Shown here piece after piece: positions 1 to 8,139 of a DNA stretch of 64,000 nucleotides. How positions within the stretch are numbered: position 1 is the stretch's first letter; each line of letters opens with the position of its first letter. This stretch comes from FEN-1297 sp963710735. GTDB lineage: Bacteria; Bacteroidota; Ignavibacteria; Ignavibacteriales; Ignavibacteriaceae. The position numbers were made by a program, and so were the translations under genes. The notes beneath the pieces are model-generated. The model did not search any database and was not told where the DNA came from. It saw only the letters and a list, made by a program, of their open reading frames with translations. The stretch spans positions 90,091 to 154,090 of the forward strand of contig CAVQBN010000021.1 in the NCBI GenBank assembly GCA_963710735.1, in the 5' to 3' direction.

Positions 1-1
1 C

Positions 2-271
2 GTAATCGGAGAGATTCTGGAAGATAAGACCGTAAAAGGCGGTACTGGTTGGGGTGCCGAATTCGCTAAACTTTGCAACAAATCTATTTTCGTATTCGAC
101 CAAAAAAAGGATGCCTGGTTTAACTGGAATCAGACTGAGTGGGTTCGTTGCGAAAAAGGCAATGAGCCGGTGATTTCTCATCAACATTTTACAGGTACCG
201 GGACAAGAATTCTTGAAGAAAACGGAAAGAAAGCCATTGCCGAACTATTCGAAAGAAGCTTTCAAAAATAA
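2..271 (+). CDS. Partial conserved hypothetical protein, SLOG-like C-terminus
   Basis: This is the last 89 codons of a gene whose start lies left of the window; the stop is TAA at 269-271. Visible features are a glycine-rich GGTGWGAE stretch, a VFDQ strand followed by aromatic residues (WFNWN), and a C-terminal FTGTGTR segment leading into a helix. That pattern resembles Rossmann-like nucleotide-binding proteins of the SLOG/YpsA/lysine-decarboxylase-like type, in which a GGxGT-like loop binds a nucleotide or nucleotide sugar. The assignment is inference from a fragment, and the catalytic N-terminal part is not visible. It has no obvious link to the nitrogen genes that follow, from which it is separated by about 700 bases. 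Confidence 0.6.
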   Translation, partial: VIGEILEDKTVKGGTGWGAEFAKLCNKSIFVFDQKKDAWFNWNQTEWVRCEKGNEPVISHQHFTGTGTRILEENGKKAIAELFERSFQK

Positions 272-966
272 GATATAAATTCTTTTCCGCCTAAACCTTA
301 TTTCTGACTGTATTTGAAAAGCTATCGGTATTTCATATTTTGATTTGCCGGTAGCTGTTTGCCTTTCTCGCTTCTAATTTCACAATTATTTAACTGTCAA
401 TCAATAATTTGTAGGAATTCGACCTGCTTACCGATAGATAGATATATTAAATTCCTTGCTCTAAAAGACCTCAAAAAAATTCCATCTTGTTTTTTCTTGT
501 GCATTAAAAGAAAAGAGTATAAAAATTTTGCACAATGGAACTTCTTACAGAAAAATCTTTCTGGGTTTCTCTTTGCCGTCGAGTTATTTTTCTGTAGTGT
601 AATGAAGTAAAATTTTAGCGATTTATTTGCAGTCTTGATTTTTTGATACTTTTATACAAAGACAAAAGTATTTATTCAATTTCTTCCGTTGCTCCTGCTG
701 CTTCACTTCGCTAAGTCGAATCGCCTTAGCTCGCTCATTGCATTTAAGCTTGCCCGACGATAGGAGCGCCCTCACTTGGCCACGATGTCCTAATCTCGGT
801 CTTAAGCCGTTGCAACTTTCTTCTCAATTGAATAAAATCATTCTCAGTCTACCTTCGAAACTTAAATAGTGTTTTGAATGTTTATTTATTTAACTGTAAT
901 TTTCTTATAACAAAATTTAACATCTATAATGCTTCTGCTTTCACATCTTTAAATAGAGGCAATAAA
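272..966. other. Long intergenic region before the octaheme cytochrome gene
   Basis: No convincing gene is seen. The only open frame of any length (359-610) has no ribosome binding site and an unnatural composition. An AT-rich hairpin with 8-base arms (ATACTTTT at 646-653, AAAAGTAT at 664-671) precedes a small element bounded by inverted repeats at 671-836, listed separately. The promoter of the cytochrome operon must lie in the right part. No copy of the TTGAC-N4-GTCAA palindrome found before nirK and norZ is seen here. Confidence 0.5.
671..836. repeat. Possible MITE-like or REP-like element with 11-bp inverted ends
   Basis: The segment starts with TTTATTCAATT (671-681) and ends with the exact reverse complement AATTGAATAAA (826-836). 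Inside each end lies a direct copy of CCGTTGC (686-692 and 807-813). The interior is clearly richer in G and C than the surrounding DNA and encodes nothing obvious. Inverted ends with a foreign-looking interior suit a small non-autonomous mobile or repetitive element. No clear target-site duplication is seen, so this remains a candidate. Confidence 0.35.
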
Positions 967-2238
967 ATGAATAATAAAATACCCAGGACTTTAATTGTCG
1001 GCAGTATTGTTACTGTTTTAATTTTAATTATCATTTTCCTATTTACCAGGCTTCCAAGCGGCGGTGAAAAGCAAAATATTACTCAAGTATCGTACAGCGG
1101 TGCCGATAAATGCGCTGCATGCCACAAGCGGGTTACTCCCGATATTGTAGAACAATTTTCAAAAAGTACCATGGCAAGATCCGGTGTTAGATGTACTGAC
1201 TGCCATGTTGTAGATAAATCAAATCCAATGGGTAAGGATCATGAAGGATTTTTTATTACTTCCTCTCCCACACCAAAACAATGTGCAAAATGCCATCCGG
1301 CAGAAACAAAACAATTTGAGCACAGCAGACATGGTGGACCTGCATGGGTTGCACTTACCGGGTTTTCTGATTTTAATTCCGACCAGCAAAAACTTATAGA
1401 ACAAATTCCCGAAGTAAACCGTGGCGCTAACGGAATAATAACTGCCACTAGAAATTCTTTGTTTGATATTGAAGGCCCTTCTGTTACTAAAGCCGCTTGT
1501 GAAACATGTCATTCTATTGGCAAACCTAACGCCGACGGCAGTATCGGCAACTGCAATAAATGTCATTTACGCCATGAATTTTCCATCGAACAAGTTCGGA
1601 AACCTGAAGTCTGCGGTCAATGTCATCTTGGACCCGATCATCCCCAAATGGAAATTTATCACGAATCCGCACATGGTGTTATGTACCAGACAGATGGTTC
1701 AAAATGGAACTGGAGCCAGAAACCCGGAAGGTTAACAACCAAGGATATGCCTGCACCAACTTGCGCTACTTGCCACATGAGCGGATTCGGCAATCAAGGC
1801 ACAACCCACGATGTCGGACAAAGATTATCTAAATTTTTATTTGCCGCGGTTACTAAAGATCGCCCGAATGCTTTCGAAGGCCGCGAAGCTATGAAATCTA
1901 TTTGCGCCAACTGCCATTCTAACCAGTTTATTAATGAACAATATGCAAAAGCTGACAGCGTGACTTCATTTGTTAATTCTAAAGTTGAGGAAGCGTCTCA
2001 GATTATGCAAGGATTGGTTAAGGACGGTATCATTTCCTCTAAACCTTTTGCGAATACTATTAGTTTTGATGCGTTTGACTTATGGCATTATTATGGTCGC
2101 ACAGCTAAGTTCGGTGCATATATGGGCGGGCCTGATTTTGTTCAATGGCATGGTGTCTATCCGCTGCTTGCTCAGCTGCAAAAAGTAAAAGAAGAAGCAG
2201 CTGCACTTCGCACTGCGCATAAGCACGGAGGTAAATAA
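967..2238 (+). CDS. Octaheme c-type cytochrome, hydroxylamine oxidoreductase (HAO)-like
   Basis: The protein has 423 residues from the ATG at 967, chosen because GAGG lies about 8 bases upstream; an in-frame TTG at 874 would add an implausible leader. An N-terminal hydrophobic segment (about residues 8-28) anchors or exports it. It carries eight CxxCH haem motifs in order: CAACH, CTDCH, CAKCH, CETCH, CNKCH, CGQCH, CATCH, CANCH. The CGQCHLGPDHPQ segment followed by a His-rich helix, and the C-terminal GGPDxxQWHG motif, are typical of the HAO/octaheme family. Members oxidise hydroxylamine or hydrazine, or reduce nitrite or NO. The crosslinking tyrosine that separates oxidative from reductive enzymes cannot be placed without an alignment. 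The stop overlaps the next start (TAATG), so the membrane partner is probably co-translated. With nirK and norZ nearby, reductive use on nitrite or NO is my inference. Confidence 0.85.
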   Translation: MNNKIPRTLIVGSIVTVLILIIIFLFTRLPSGGEKQNITQVSYSGADKCAACHKRVTPDIVEQFSKSTMARSGVRCTDCHVVDKSNPMGKDHEGFFITSSPTPKQCAKCHPAETKQFEHSRHGGPAWVALTGFSDFNSDQQKLIEQIPEVNRGANGIITATRNSLFDIEGPSVTKAACETCHSIGKPNADGSIGNCNKCHLRHEFSIEQVRKPEVCGQCHLGPDHPQMEIYHESAHGVMYQTDGSKWNWSQKPGRLTTKDMPAPTCATCHMSGFGNQGTTHDVGQRLSKFLFAAVTKDRPNAFEGREAMKSICANCHSNQFINEQYAKADSVTSFVNSKVEEASQIMQGLVKDGIISSKPFANTISFDAFDLWHYYGRTAKFGAYMGGPDFVQWHGVYPLLAQLQKVKEEAAALRTAHKHGGK

Positions 2239-3107
2239 TGAGCAGCATTAATATCTTTCATTTAGCTGACATTAAGCTTCCCATGGCTAAAAACCGTCTG
2301 CTTTTAATTTTTGTCGGAATAAACTTAATGTTTACCGGTATTGATGTTGCTCTTGCTCATTCTATAAATGATTACATACCTGTTTATGAGTGGATACCTA
2401 TTCTTTATTTTCCATTTGGTGCAATTTCTTGTTTAATGATAGCATTCCAATCACAGCCTAAAAAATGGACCGCATTAATTCACATTGCTCTTATGTTGGT
2501 AGGTATTATGGTCGGTATTCTCGGAACAGCTTTTCATGGCTATGCTGTGCTCAACCCTGGCGGATATTTAACTTGGGCTTGGGTTGTTTTTGGTTCTCCT
2601 ATTTTAGCGCCATTAGCCTTCGCCGGTATTTCTCTTCTTGGATTATATGCAATTACCGAAGAGATTGATAATGAACCTGGTACGCTCAAAGTTCCCGGTC
2701 TCGGTATATTTAAAGCACCTATCTCTAGAAATAGACATTTTTTATGGCTTGTCGGCTTAGGTTTCGCTGCAAGTGCAATTACCTCGGTTATTGATCATGC
2801 TCAATATGGTTATACATTTTATAAGTTAATTCCAATTATTTACGGCTTGTTTTCCTCTTCTGTTGTTATATACCTTGCTATTGCAAAGGAATGGACAAAA
2901 GGTGATGAACTAGTTTATTTCTGGACTATGATTGCCGCTGTTATAGTCGGTGTACTTGGTTTCGGTTTTCACCTTTCTGCCGATCTCGCTGGGACCGGTG
3001 CTTTAAGTCTTGAAAGGATTTTAGCTTTTGCCCCGGTCTTAGCTCCTTTGTTATTCAGCGATCTTGGTATGCTTGGGCTTTTAGTTGTAGCCGAAGAAAG
3101 TAAATAG
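2238..3107 (+). CDS. Polytopic membrane protein, partner of the octaheme cytochrome
   Basis: The protein has 289 residues and roughly eight hydrophobic segments, and starts at the ATG overlapping the TAA of the cytochrome gene by one base. It has no CxxCH motif, so it is not a NapC/NrfH-type quinol dehydrogenase. Histidines sit inside or at the edges of membrane segments (in AFHGY, IDHAQ and FHLSAD contexts) and could ligate b-type haem. The two halves look similar in pattern (FGSPILAPLAFAGISLLGL against FAPVLAPLLFSDLGMLGL), which suggests an internal duplication. The tight coupling suggests that it passes electrons between the quinone pool and the octaheme cytochrome, or anchors it. I do not recognise a named family; the functional statement is inference from context. 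Confidence 0.75.
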   Translation: MSSINIFHLADIKLPMAKNRLLLIFVGINLMFTGIDVALAHSINDYIPVYEWIPILYFPFGAISCLMIAFQSQPKKWTALIHIALMLVGIMVGILGTAFHGYAVLNPGGYLTWAWVVFGSPILAPLAFAGISLLGLYAITEEIDNEPGTLKVPGLGIFKAPISRNRHFLWLVGLGFAASAITSVIDHAQYGYTFYKLIPIIYGLFSSSVVIYLAIAKEWTKGDELVYFWTMIAAVIVGVLGFGFHLSADLAGTGALSLERILAFAPVLAPLLFSDLGMLGLLVVAEESK

Positions 3108-3162
3108 TACAATTAAGTAATTGATTCAGTTTATATTTCTTTATAATATATTTTTGCTTTAT

Positions 3163-3191
3163 CTTCAAGGTCACTGCATTGGACCTTGAAG
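3163..3191. terminator. Hairpin between convergent genes
   Basis: Perfect 10-base arms CTTCAAGGTC (3163-3172) and GACCTTGAAG (3182-3191) enclose a 9-base loop. It lies between the end of the cytochrome operon (plus) and the end of nirK (minus), where a bidirectional terminator is expected. No long U run follows on either strand, so termination efficiency is uncertain. Confidence 0.55.
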
Positions 3192-3264
3192 GATGCTAAA
3201 TACCAGATTGCATTAAAAATTATGGATAGTGTTTTTCAATGTCTCATCAAGCTTAATTTTTATT

Positions 3265-4386
3265 TTACTTAATTAGCTCTGCCTTATGTATCTCCTTCAT
3301 TAAATCATCATTCCACTTACCTTTTACATTTACCTCTGCCATTGCGCCGAAAGCAAAAGCTTCAATTAAATTATGGTCGAGATAAAGATAAGTGCCAGGT
3401 TGACGGAATTGGTATAAAGCAGCGACTGCGGTTCCGCCCGGGACAGGCCATGTTTCAAAATTTGTCAGGGGCTTATTCGAAAATGAACCGCCTACCCAGT
3501 AAAGGTCCGCATGCCCTCCAATAAGATGCATCCTGGTATCTCTGTTAGCGCTTGATGTAATAAATAATACTTTATCTCCGACATTTGCAGTCAATGCGTT
3601 ATCGCCTGTTAGTGATCCAACTTTTCCATTTAATACTATTTGTGAAGGAGTTAGAGTTTTTATTGCATTCATTAAATCTCCGAAACCTTCTGCCGGCGTT
3701 GGGTATTGTTTATAGTTTCCATCTTTATCTTTTGTAAGATAATAATCTTGTTCTGCCACATAATAAGCTTTGTCATAATGTAATGGATTACCATTTTCAT
3801 CTTTTAATCCTTCTCTTGGCAATACCATTATTGCACCGTTCATTCCGGATACAACATGCAATGGAACCATAATGCCTCCAGGTGCACAGTGATAAACAAA
3901 TACCCCCGGTTTAATAGCTTTAAATCGGAATGTTACTTGTTCTCCTGGCGCTACCTTGCTTATTGTTCCTCCTCCGAGCGCGCCCGTAGCTGCGTGAAAA
4001 TCTATGTTATGCACTAAAGTATTTGTCGATGGATTTACCAATGTTACTTGCACATAATCATTTTGATGCACAACTATTATTGGGCCCGGAACAGTTCCGT
4101 TATAAGTAAGTGCCCAGGTTATTACTCCGGGCGCTATTTCCATTTTCTTTTCTTCAACTACTAGTCTAACCTCCACAACTTCCGGAGCGCCTTCATCTAC
4201 CTGATTATATGTTGGAAGATTTGGCGGCGGCACCAGATTTTCAACTACATGTTTTAGATTATCTGCATTCTCTTGTGCCGGCATGTCAAATACTGAAGTT
4301 TCTTTTTTTGAATTATTGCACGCACTAAATAATACCGCAATAAATATTACCGCTGTGCTTAACAATATTTTATTTATACGTTTCAT
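3265..4386 (-). CDS. nirK: Copper-containing nitrite reductase, lipoprotein form
   Basis: This enzyme reduces nitrite to nitric oxide in the periplasm or on the cell surface. The 373-residue protein starts with a lipoprotein signal peptide ending in a lipobox with Cys23, so it is probably membrane-tethered. Two cupredoxin domains follow. Copper ligands are visible: His126 and His131 in HNIDFH, His166-Cys167 in YHCAPGG, His177 and Met182 in LHVVSGM, plus later His-containing motifs (HLIGGHAD, LDHN) for the type 2 copper and active site. The CAPGGxM spacing has one residue more than the Achromobacter type, a variant I recall from other NirK sequences. The gene is divergent from norZ. A TTGAC-N4-GTCAA palindrome lies 115 bases upstream of the start, which points to control by the Crp/Fnr protein encoded at 12138-12833. 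Confidence 0.95.
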   Translation of the reverse strand: MKRINKILLSTAVIFIAVLFSACNNSKKETSVFDMPAQENADNLKHVVENLVPPPNLPTYNQVDEGAPEVVEVRLVVEEKKMEIAPGVITWALTYNGTVPGPIIVVHQNDYVQVTLVNPSTNTLVHNIDFHAATGALGGGTISKVAPGEQVTFRFKAIKPGVFVYHCAPGGIMVPLHVVSGMNGAIMVLPREGLKDENGNPLHYDKAYYVAEQDYYLTKDKDGNYKQYPTPAEGFGDLMNAIKTLTPSQIVLNGKVGSLTGDNALTANVGDKVLFITSSANRDTRMHLIGGHADLYWVGGSFSNKPLTNFETWPVPGGTAVAALYQFRQPGTYLYLDHNLIEAFAFGAMAEVNVKGKWNDDLMKEIHKAELIK

Positions 4387-4500
4387 TTTGTTTCCTTTCT
4401 AAAATATTACTTTATATTTTCCTCTTCCGCTGTTTAAGTTTTTATAACTTTCAAAATGATTTCATATTGTTAAATTAAACCGGATGGTGCTCCTGAGTCA

Positions 4501-4514
4501 TTGACTAAAGTCAA
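4501..4514. promoter_or_regulatory. Candidate DNR/NnrR-type operator of nirK
   Basis: TTGACTAAAGTCAA is a palindrome of the Fnr/DNR class (TTGAC half sites, four-base centre). It lies 115 bases upstream of the nirK start codon in the shared nirK-norZ intergenic region. An almost identical site serves norZ, and a third lies before the accessory operon. Binding by the local Crp/Fnr regulator is inference. Confidence 0.7.
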
Positions 4515-4655
4515 TTTTATGTGTTTTGTGTAAGTGTTTATGTCATATCTTTTCTGATTGGCTGTCCCTTTTTCAATCGGGTTAGTATATAGGTTAGTTT
4601 AATAGCGGTAAGATTTTATTATTTAGCAATAATAACCGGATATTTTTATCCTTTT

Positions 4656-4669
4656 TTGACTTAAGTCAA
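4656..4669. promoter_or_regulatory. Candidate DNR/NnrR-type operator of norZ
   Basis: TTGACTTAAGTCAA is a perfect 14-base palindrome, 119 bases upstream of the norZ start. The distance almost mirrors that of the nirK site on the other side of the same intergenic region, so each divergent gene appears to have its own operator. Confidence 0.75.
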
Positions 4670-4787
4670 GGTTTGTAAGAGCATCCTTCCTTTATTTTTC
4701 ATTTGCTTATAAAATTAATATGGGAACAAATGTTAATCTCACTAATAAATAATATTCTCTAATAAAATTTAAATCAAGGTTATACTA

Positions 4788-7010
4788 ATGAAAAAATATT
4801 GGGTACCGTTCGGATTAGTTATTATTATTTCCTTTGCGGTTCTGGGATGGGTAGGTACTAAAATTTACCAGCAGGCTCCTCCAATACCGGAAAGCGTTAT
4901 TACATCTAATGGAAAAACAATTTTCAGTAAATCTGATATTGAAGAAGGACAAAATATCTGGCAGGAAATGGGCGGAATGGAAGTCGGCTCAGTCTGGGGA
5001 CATGGCAGCTATGTGGCGCCTGACTGGACTGCTGACTGGCTTCATCGTGAAGCTGTCTTTGTGTTGGACAATTGGGCGTTTTCTTCTTTTCATAAAAAAT
5101 ATTCTAATCTCAAATCAGATGATCAGGCATTCTTAAAAGCTCGTCTAACTAAAATGTTTCGAACGAATACTTATAACAATGAAACCGGAATTATAACAAT
5201 TGATAGTCTAAGAGCTGAAGCTATACAAAATAATTTCCTTCATTATTGCGATGTGTTTTTGAATGGTAGAGATGCTTATGCTATTAGAAAAAATACTATA
5301 ACCGATTCTGCACGGGTAAAGAAGTTATCTGCATTTTTCTTCTGGACTTCCTGGGCTGCTTCTACAGACAGGCCTAATGATGACATTACTTATACCAGCA
5401 ATTGGCCGCATGAAGAACTTGTTGGTAATAATCCTACTGCTGATTCAATAATCTGGACTGGCGTAAGCATTATTTTACTTTTAGGAGGTATCGGCGGAAT
5501 GGCATGGTTCTATGCCGGCAGGAAAAAAGATGAAGATTTTACCGAAATTCCATCCGATGATCCTTTACTAAAAGCTAAAGCTACACCATCTCAAATTGCT
5601 GTTATAAAATATTTCTGGGTGGTATCCGGATTATTTATTTTGCAGATTTTAATGGGCGTTATCACCGCACATTATGGTGTCGAGGGTAATTCATTTTATG
5701 GTATTCCATTGGCTAAAGTCTTCCCGTATACTATTACTAGAACATGGCACTTACAGCTTGGTATTTTTTGGATTGCAACTGCATGGCTGGCGTCCGGTTT
5801 ATACATCGGCCCTTCAATAAGCGGCGTCGAGCCGAAAGGCCAAAGACTCGGTGTTAATATTTTATTCGGCGCTCTGCTTGTTGTAGTTTTAGGTTCCATG
5901 TTCGGTGAATGGTTAAGCGTAATGAATCTTCTTCCTTCTAAATTATGGTTCATGCTTGGTCATAGCGGTTATGAATATATTGATTTAGGAAGGCTTTTTC
6001 AGATCGCCCTTCTCGCCGGGCTTTTTCTCTGGCTGTTTTTAATGTATCGGGCAATCAGGCCTGCCCTTCGTAAAAAGGACGAACAGAAACCGATTCTTAC
6101 ATTATTCCTCATATCTTCTATTGCAATTGCCGGCTTTTATTCTGCTGCGCTTATGTATGGTAAACATACTAATCTTGCAATTGCTGAATATTGGCGGTGG
6201 TGGGTAGTTCATCTTTGGGTTGAGGGCTTCTTCGAAGTATTCGCTACTGTAGTCATTTCTTTCTTATTTGCCCGCTTAAAATTACTAAGCTTAAAAACTG
6301 CAGGACAGGCGACCATTCTTGCTTCCACAATTTTCCTATCCGGCGGTATAATTGGCACACTCCATCATTTATATTTCTCCGGCACTCCAATTTTTGTGCT
6401 GGCTTTAGGTTCAGCCTTTAGCGCTCTTGAAGTTGTTCCGCTTTTATTCGTAGGTTATGAAGCATGGGGAAATATTAAAATGTCCCGCTCAAAAGAATGG
6501 GTTAAAAAATATAAATGGCCTATCTACTTTTTTGTTGCTGTTGCATTTTGGAATATGATTGGTGCCGGTCTTTTCGGATTTATGATAAATCCGCCGATTG
6601 CTTTGTATTATATGCAAGGTTTAAATACTACTCCTGTGCACGCACATGCGGCATTGTTTGGTGTATACGGTATGCTGGGTATCGGTCTTATGCTGTTCAG
6701 CCTACGCGCCCTCCGACCGGAAATAGTGTGGAATGAAAAACCCTTAAAATTTTCCTTCTGGGCTATTAACATCGGTTTGTTTTCGATGGTGGTTTTCAGT
6801 CTGCTTCCGGTTGGCTTAATGCAAACATGGGCATCGGTTAAATACGGTTACTGGTATGCTAGAAGCGCTGAGTTCCTGCAGACTCCTGTTATGCAGACAA
6901 TACGCTGGACTAGAGCTTTTGGAGATACTATTTTTGCTATTGGCGCCATTGTCCTGGTCTTCTTTATCTTCAATCTTTCAATAAAATTTCTAAAGAAAAG
7001 GCCCGATTAG
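4788..7010 (+). CDS. norZ: Quinol-dependent nitric oxide reductase (qNOR)
   Basis: This single-subunit membrane enzyme reduces two NO to N2O with electrons from quinol. The 740-residue protein has the long N-terminal cytochrome-c-like domain without haem (GQNIWQEMGGMEVGSVWGHG region), then about 13 membrane helices of the haem-copper oxidase fold. Iron ligands expected for the binuclear site are seen: His475 and Glu479 in HLWVEG, the pair His526-His527 in LHHLYFSG, and His618/His620 in HAHAALFG. The quinol-site helix (RTWHLQLGIFWIATAW) is canonical. The intact His pair argues for a true NO reductase rather than an NO dismutase, in which I recall one of these positions being changed. A CysX-type haem c motif is absent, so it is not the NorC-dependent form. 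It is divergent from nirK and has its own operator palindrome. Confidence 0.95.
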   Translation: MKKYWVPFGLVIIISFAVLGWVGTKIYQQAPPIPESVITSNGKTIFSKSDIEEGQNIWQEMGGMEVGSVWGHGSYVAPDWTADWLHREAVFVLDNWAFSSFHKKYSNLKSDDQAFLKARLTKMFRTNTYNNETGIITIDSLRAEAIQNNFLHYCDVFLNGRDAYAIRKNTITDSARVKKLSAFFFWTSWAASTDRPNDDITYTSNWPHEELVGNNPTADSIIWTGVSIILLLGGIGGMAWFYAGRKKDEDFTEIPSDDPLLKAKATPSQIAVIKYFWVVSGLFILQILMGVITAHYGVEGNSFYGIPLAKVFPYTITRTWHLQLGIFWIATAWLASGLYIGPSISGVEPKGQRLGVNILFGALLVVVLGSMFGEWLSVMNLLPSKLWFMLGHSGYEYIDLGRLFQIALLAGLFLWLFLMYRAIRPALRKKDEQKPILTLFLISSIAIAGFYSAALMYGKHTNLAIAEYWRWWVVHLWVEGFFEVFATVVISFLFARLKLLSLKTAGQATILASTIFLSGGIIGTLHHLYFSGTPIFVLALGSAFSALEVVPLLFVGYEAWGNIKMSRSKEWVKKYKWPIYFFVAVAFWNMIGAGLFGFMINPPIALYYMQGLNTTPVHAHAALFGVYGMLGIGLMLFSLRALRPEIVWNEKPLKFSFWAINIGLFSMVVFSLLPVGLMQTWASVKYGYWYARSAEFLQTPVMQTIRWTRAFGDTIFAIGAIVLVFFIFNLSIKFLKKRPD

Positions 7011-7040
7011 TTTTATAATTATTTACTTTGGTACTAAATA

Positions 7041-7071
7041 AAAAAAGCTGCATCAAATGCAGCTTTTTTTT
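7041..7071 (+). terminator. Rho-independent terminator of norZ
   Basis: The stem AAAGCTGCAT / ATGCAGCTTT with a four-base loop is flanked by an A run upstream and eight T downstream. It lies 31 bases after the norZ stop and is near symmetric, so it can also serve the minus-strand operon that ends at 7100. Confidence 0.9.
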
Positions 7072-7099
7072 AATCTTTATAAAAAAAATTATATTTATA

Positions 7100-7330
7100 T
7101 CAAACTTTCTTTATCGCGTCCATCGGGCAAATATCCGCACATTTAGGTTTGCTGAAAAGGATACATTCATCGCATTTCTCCTGATCTATATAGAAGTGTT
7201 CGTATGATATGTTTGCGCTTTTATTTATTTCATTAGTCATTTTATCCATTGGTTCATTTATCGCTTCAACCGGGCATTCAATTTCACATGCCTGGCAGTT
7301 TATACATTCATTGGTTATTACATACGGCAT
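7100..7330 (-). CDS. 2[4Fe-4S] ferredoxin
   Basis: This 76-residue soluble electron carrier has two cluster motifs. The first is CxxCxxCxxxCP (CINCQACEIECP); the second has the extended spacing CDECILFSKPKCADICP, as in Alvin-type ferredoxins (Allochromatium vinosum, YfhL-like), which often have one low-potential cluster. It is the last gene of the minus-strand accessory operon. Its ATG overlaps the stop of a short upstream frame (TAATG) that looks like the tail of a lost gene. The partner enzyme is not identifiable from the sequence; the operon setting suggests a role in NO or nitrite metabolism or cluster repair. Confidence 0.9.
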   Translation of the reverse strand: MPYVITNECINCQACEIECPVEAINEPMDKMTNEINKSANISYEHFYIDQEKCDECILFSKPKCADICPMDAIKKV

Positions 7331-7386
7331 TAAATTATTCCTCCTTTAGCCTCGCGATAAAGTCTTCTCACCGGTTTTTTTTCTGC
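7330..7386 (-). pseudogene. Remnant 3' end of a gene resembling the one at 8140
   Basis: A short open stretch ends in YREAKGGII and a TAA that overlaps the ferredoxin start. The 151-residue membrane protein at 8140-8595 ends in YREAKGEKF at the same relation to its downstream gene, with similar DNA around the AAAGGAG ribosome binding site. The simplest reading is a decayed duplicate of that gene, of which only the tail with the ribosome binding site is kept. Too short to be certain. Confidence 0.35.
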
Positions 7387-7433
7387 TCACATCTAATTGA
7401 AAATTAAAAACATGACTAAATCCTTTTTCATCT

Positions 7434-8138
7434 CTATTCACTTTTTTTTTGAGCTATCCATCCGCCATGTATAAATGAATTATAAAAGCGATTGATATTT
7501 TCAAATCCGGCTTCCGTTAATAACATAATTAATTCTTGTTCATTTATAAGGCTTTGCTTGCCGGCCTGCTGAGAGATCTTATCTGCCACTTCGGGAGGAG
7601 TGCCTGAATATTTCATAAAATTTTTCCAGCATGTTGTCATATTTCTAAATTCTTCTGTGCCAGGTTCACCGTATTGATCTATTATAACAAGCTTTGCGCC
7701 GGGTTTTAATCTTTTTGCGATATTATTAAGCAGCGATATTTTATCTTTGGTTTCGTGGATAAATCGAAGTACAAATATCAAAGATGAAAAATCATATTTT
7801 TCTGTGTCGGGCAAACTTTCTATAAAACCGTGATGCAGCAAAATACGGTTGTTTAGATTGTATTCACCAACCTTTGCCTTGGACAATTTAATCATTTCTT
7901 CGGAGGGGTCGACACCTGTAATGCGCCAATTCGGCATAAGGGTTCCAAATGTCGTTAATTCATTTCCGCTTCCGCATCCTACTGCCAAAACATTAGCAGA
8001 TTCTTGATGCTCCGCTTCTAAATGTGATAATACCATAATAAAAAGCTGATCGTACCCGAAAATTGCTTTACGTGCAAATTCTTCATAATTCGCAGCTTTT
8101 TTTGAATTGAAATTTACGCTTGTCATTTTTCCTTCCAT
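7434..8138 (-). CDS. Class I SAM-dependent methyltransferase
   Basis: The 234-residue protein shows the Rossmann methyltransferase motifs: motif I VLAVGCGSGNEL (about residue 50), an acidic end of strand 2 (TGVDPSEE), the middle strand with SSLIFVLRFIHE, and motif post-III (LKPGAKLVIIDQYGEPG). The general fold is that of Methyltransf_25/UbiE-like enzymes. The substrate cannot be read from the sequence. It is one base away from the upstream 151-residue gene, inside the NO-linked minus-strand operon, so translational coupling is likely. Confidence 0.85.
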   Translation of the reverse strand: MEGKMTSVNFNSKKAANYEEFARKAIFGYDQLFIMVLSHLEAEHQESANVLAVGCGSGNELTTFGTLMPNWRITGVDPSEEMIKLSKAKVGEYNLNNRILLHHGFIESLPDTEKYDFSSLIFVLRFIHETKDKISLLNNIAKRLKPGAKLVIIDQYGEPGTEEFRNMTTCWKNFMKYSGTPPEVADKISQQAGKQSLINEQELIMLLTEAGFENINRFYNSFIHGGWIAQKKSE

Positions 8139-8139
8139 C

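Noticed and set aside
359..610. 83-codon open frame in the first intergenic region
   Set aside because: Cys/Phe-rich translation of AT-rich DNA, no ribosome binding site, no recognisable domain.
874..966. Longer start (TTG) for the octaheme cytochrome
   Set aside because: It would put 31 unnatural residues before a good signal anchor; the ATG at 967 has a GAGG at proper distance.
4788..7010. NO dismutase instead of NO reductase
   Set aside because: The His526-His527 pair, the HLWVEG ligands and the quinol-site His are all intact, as in true qNOR.
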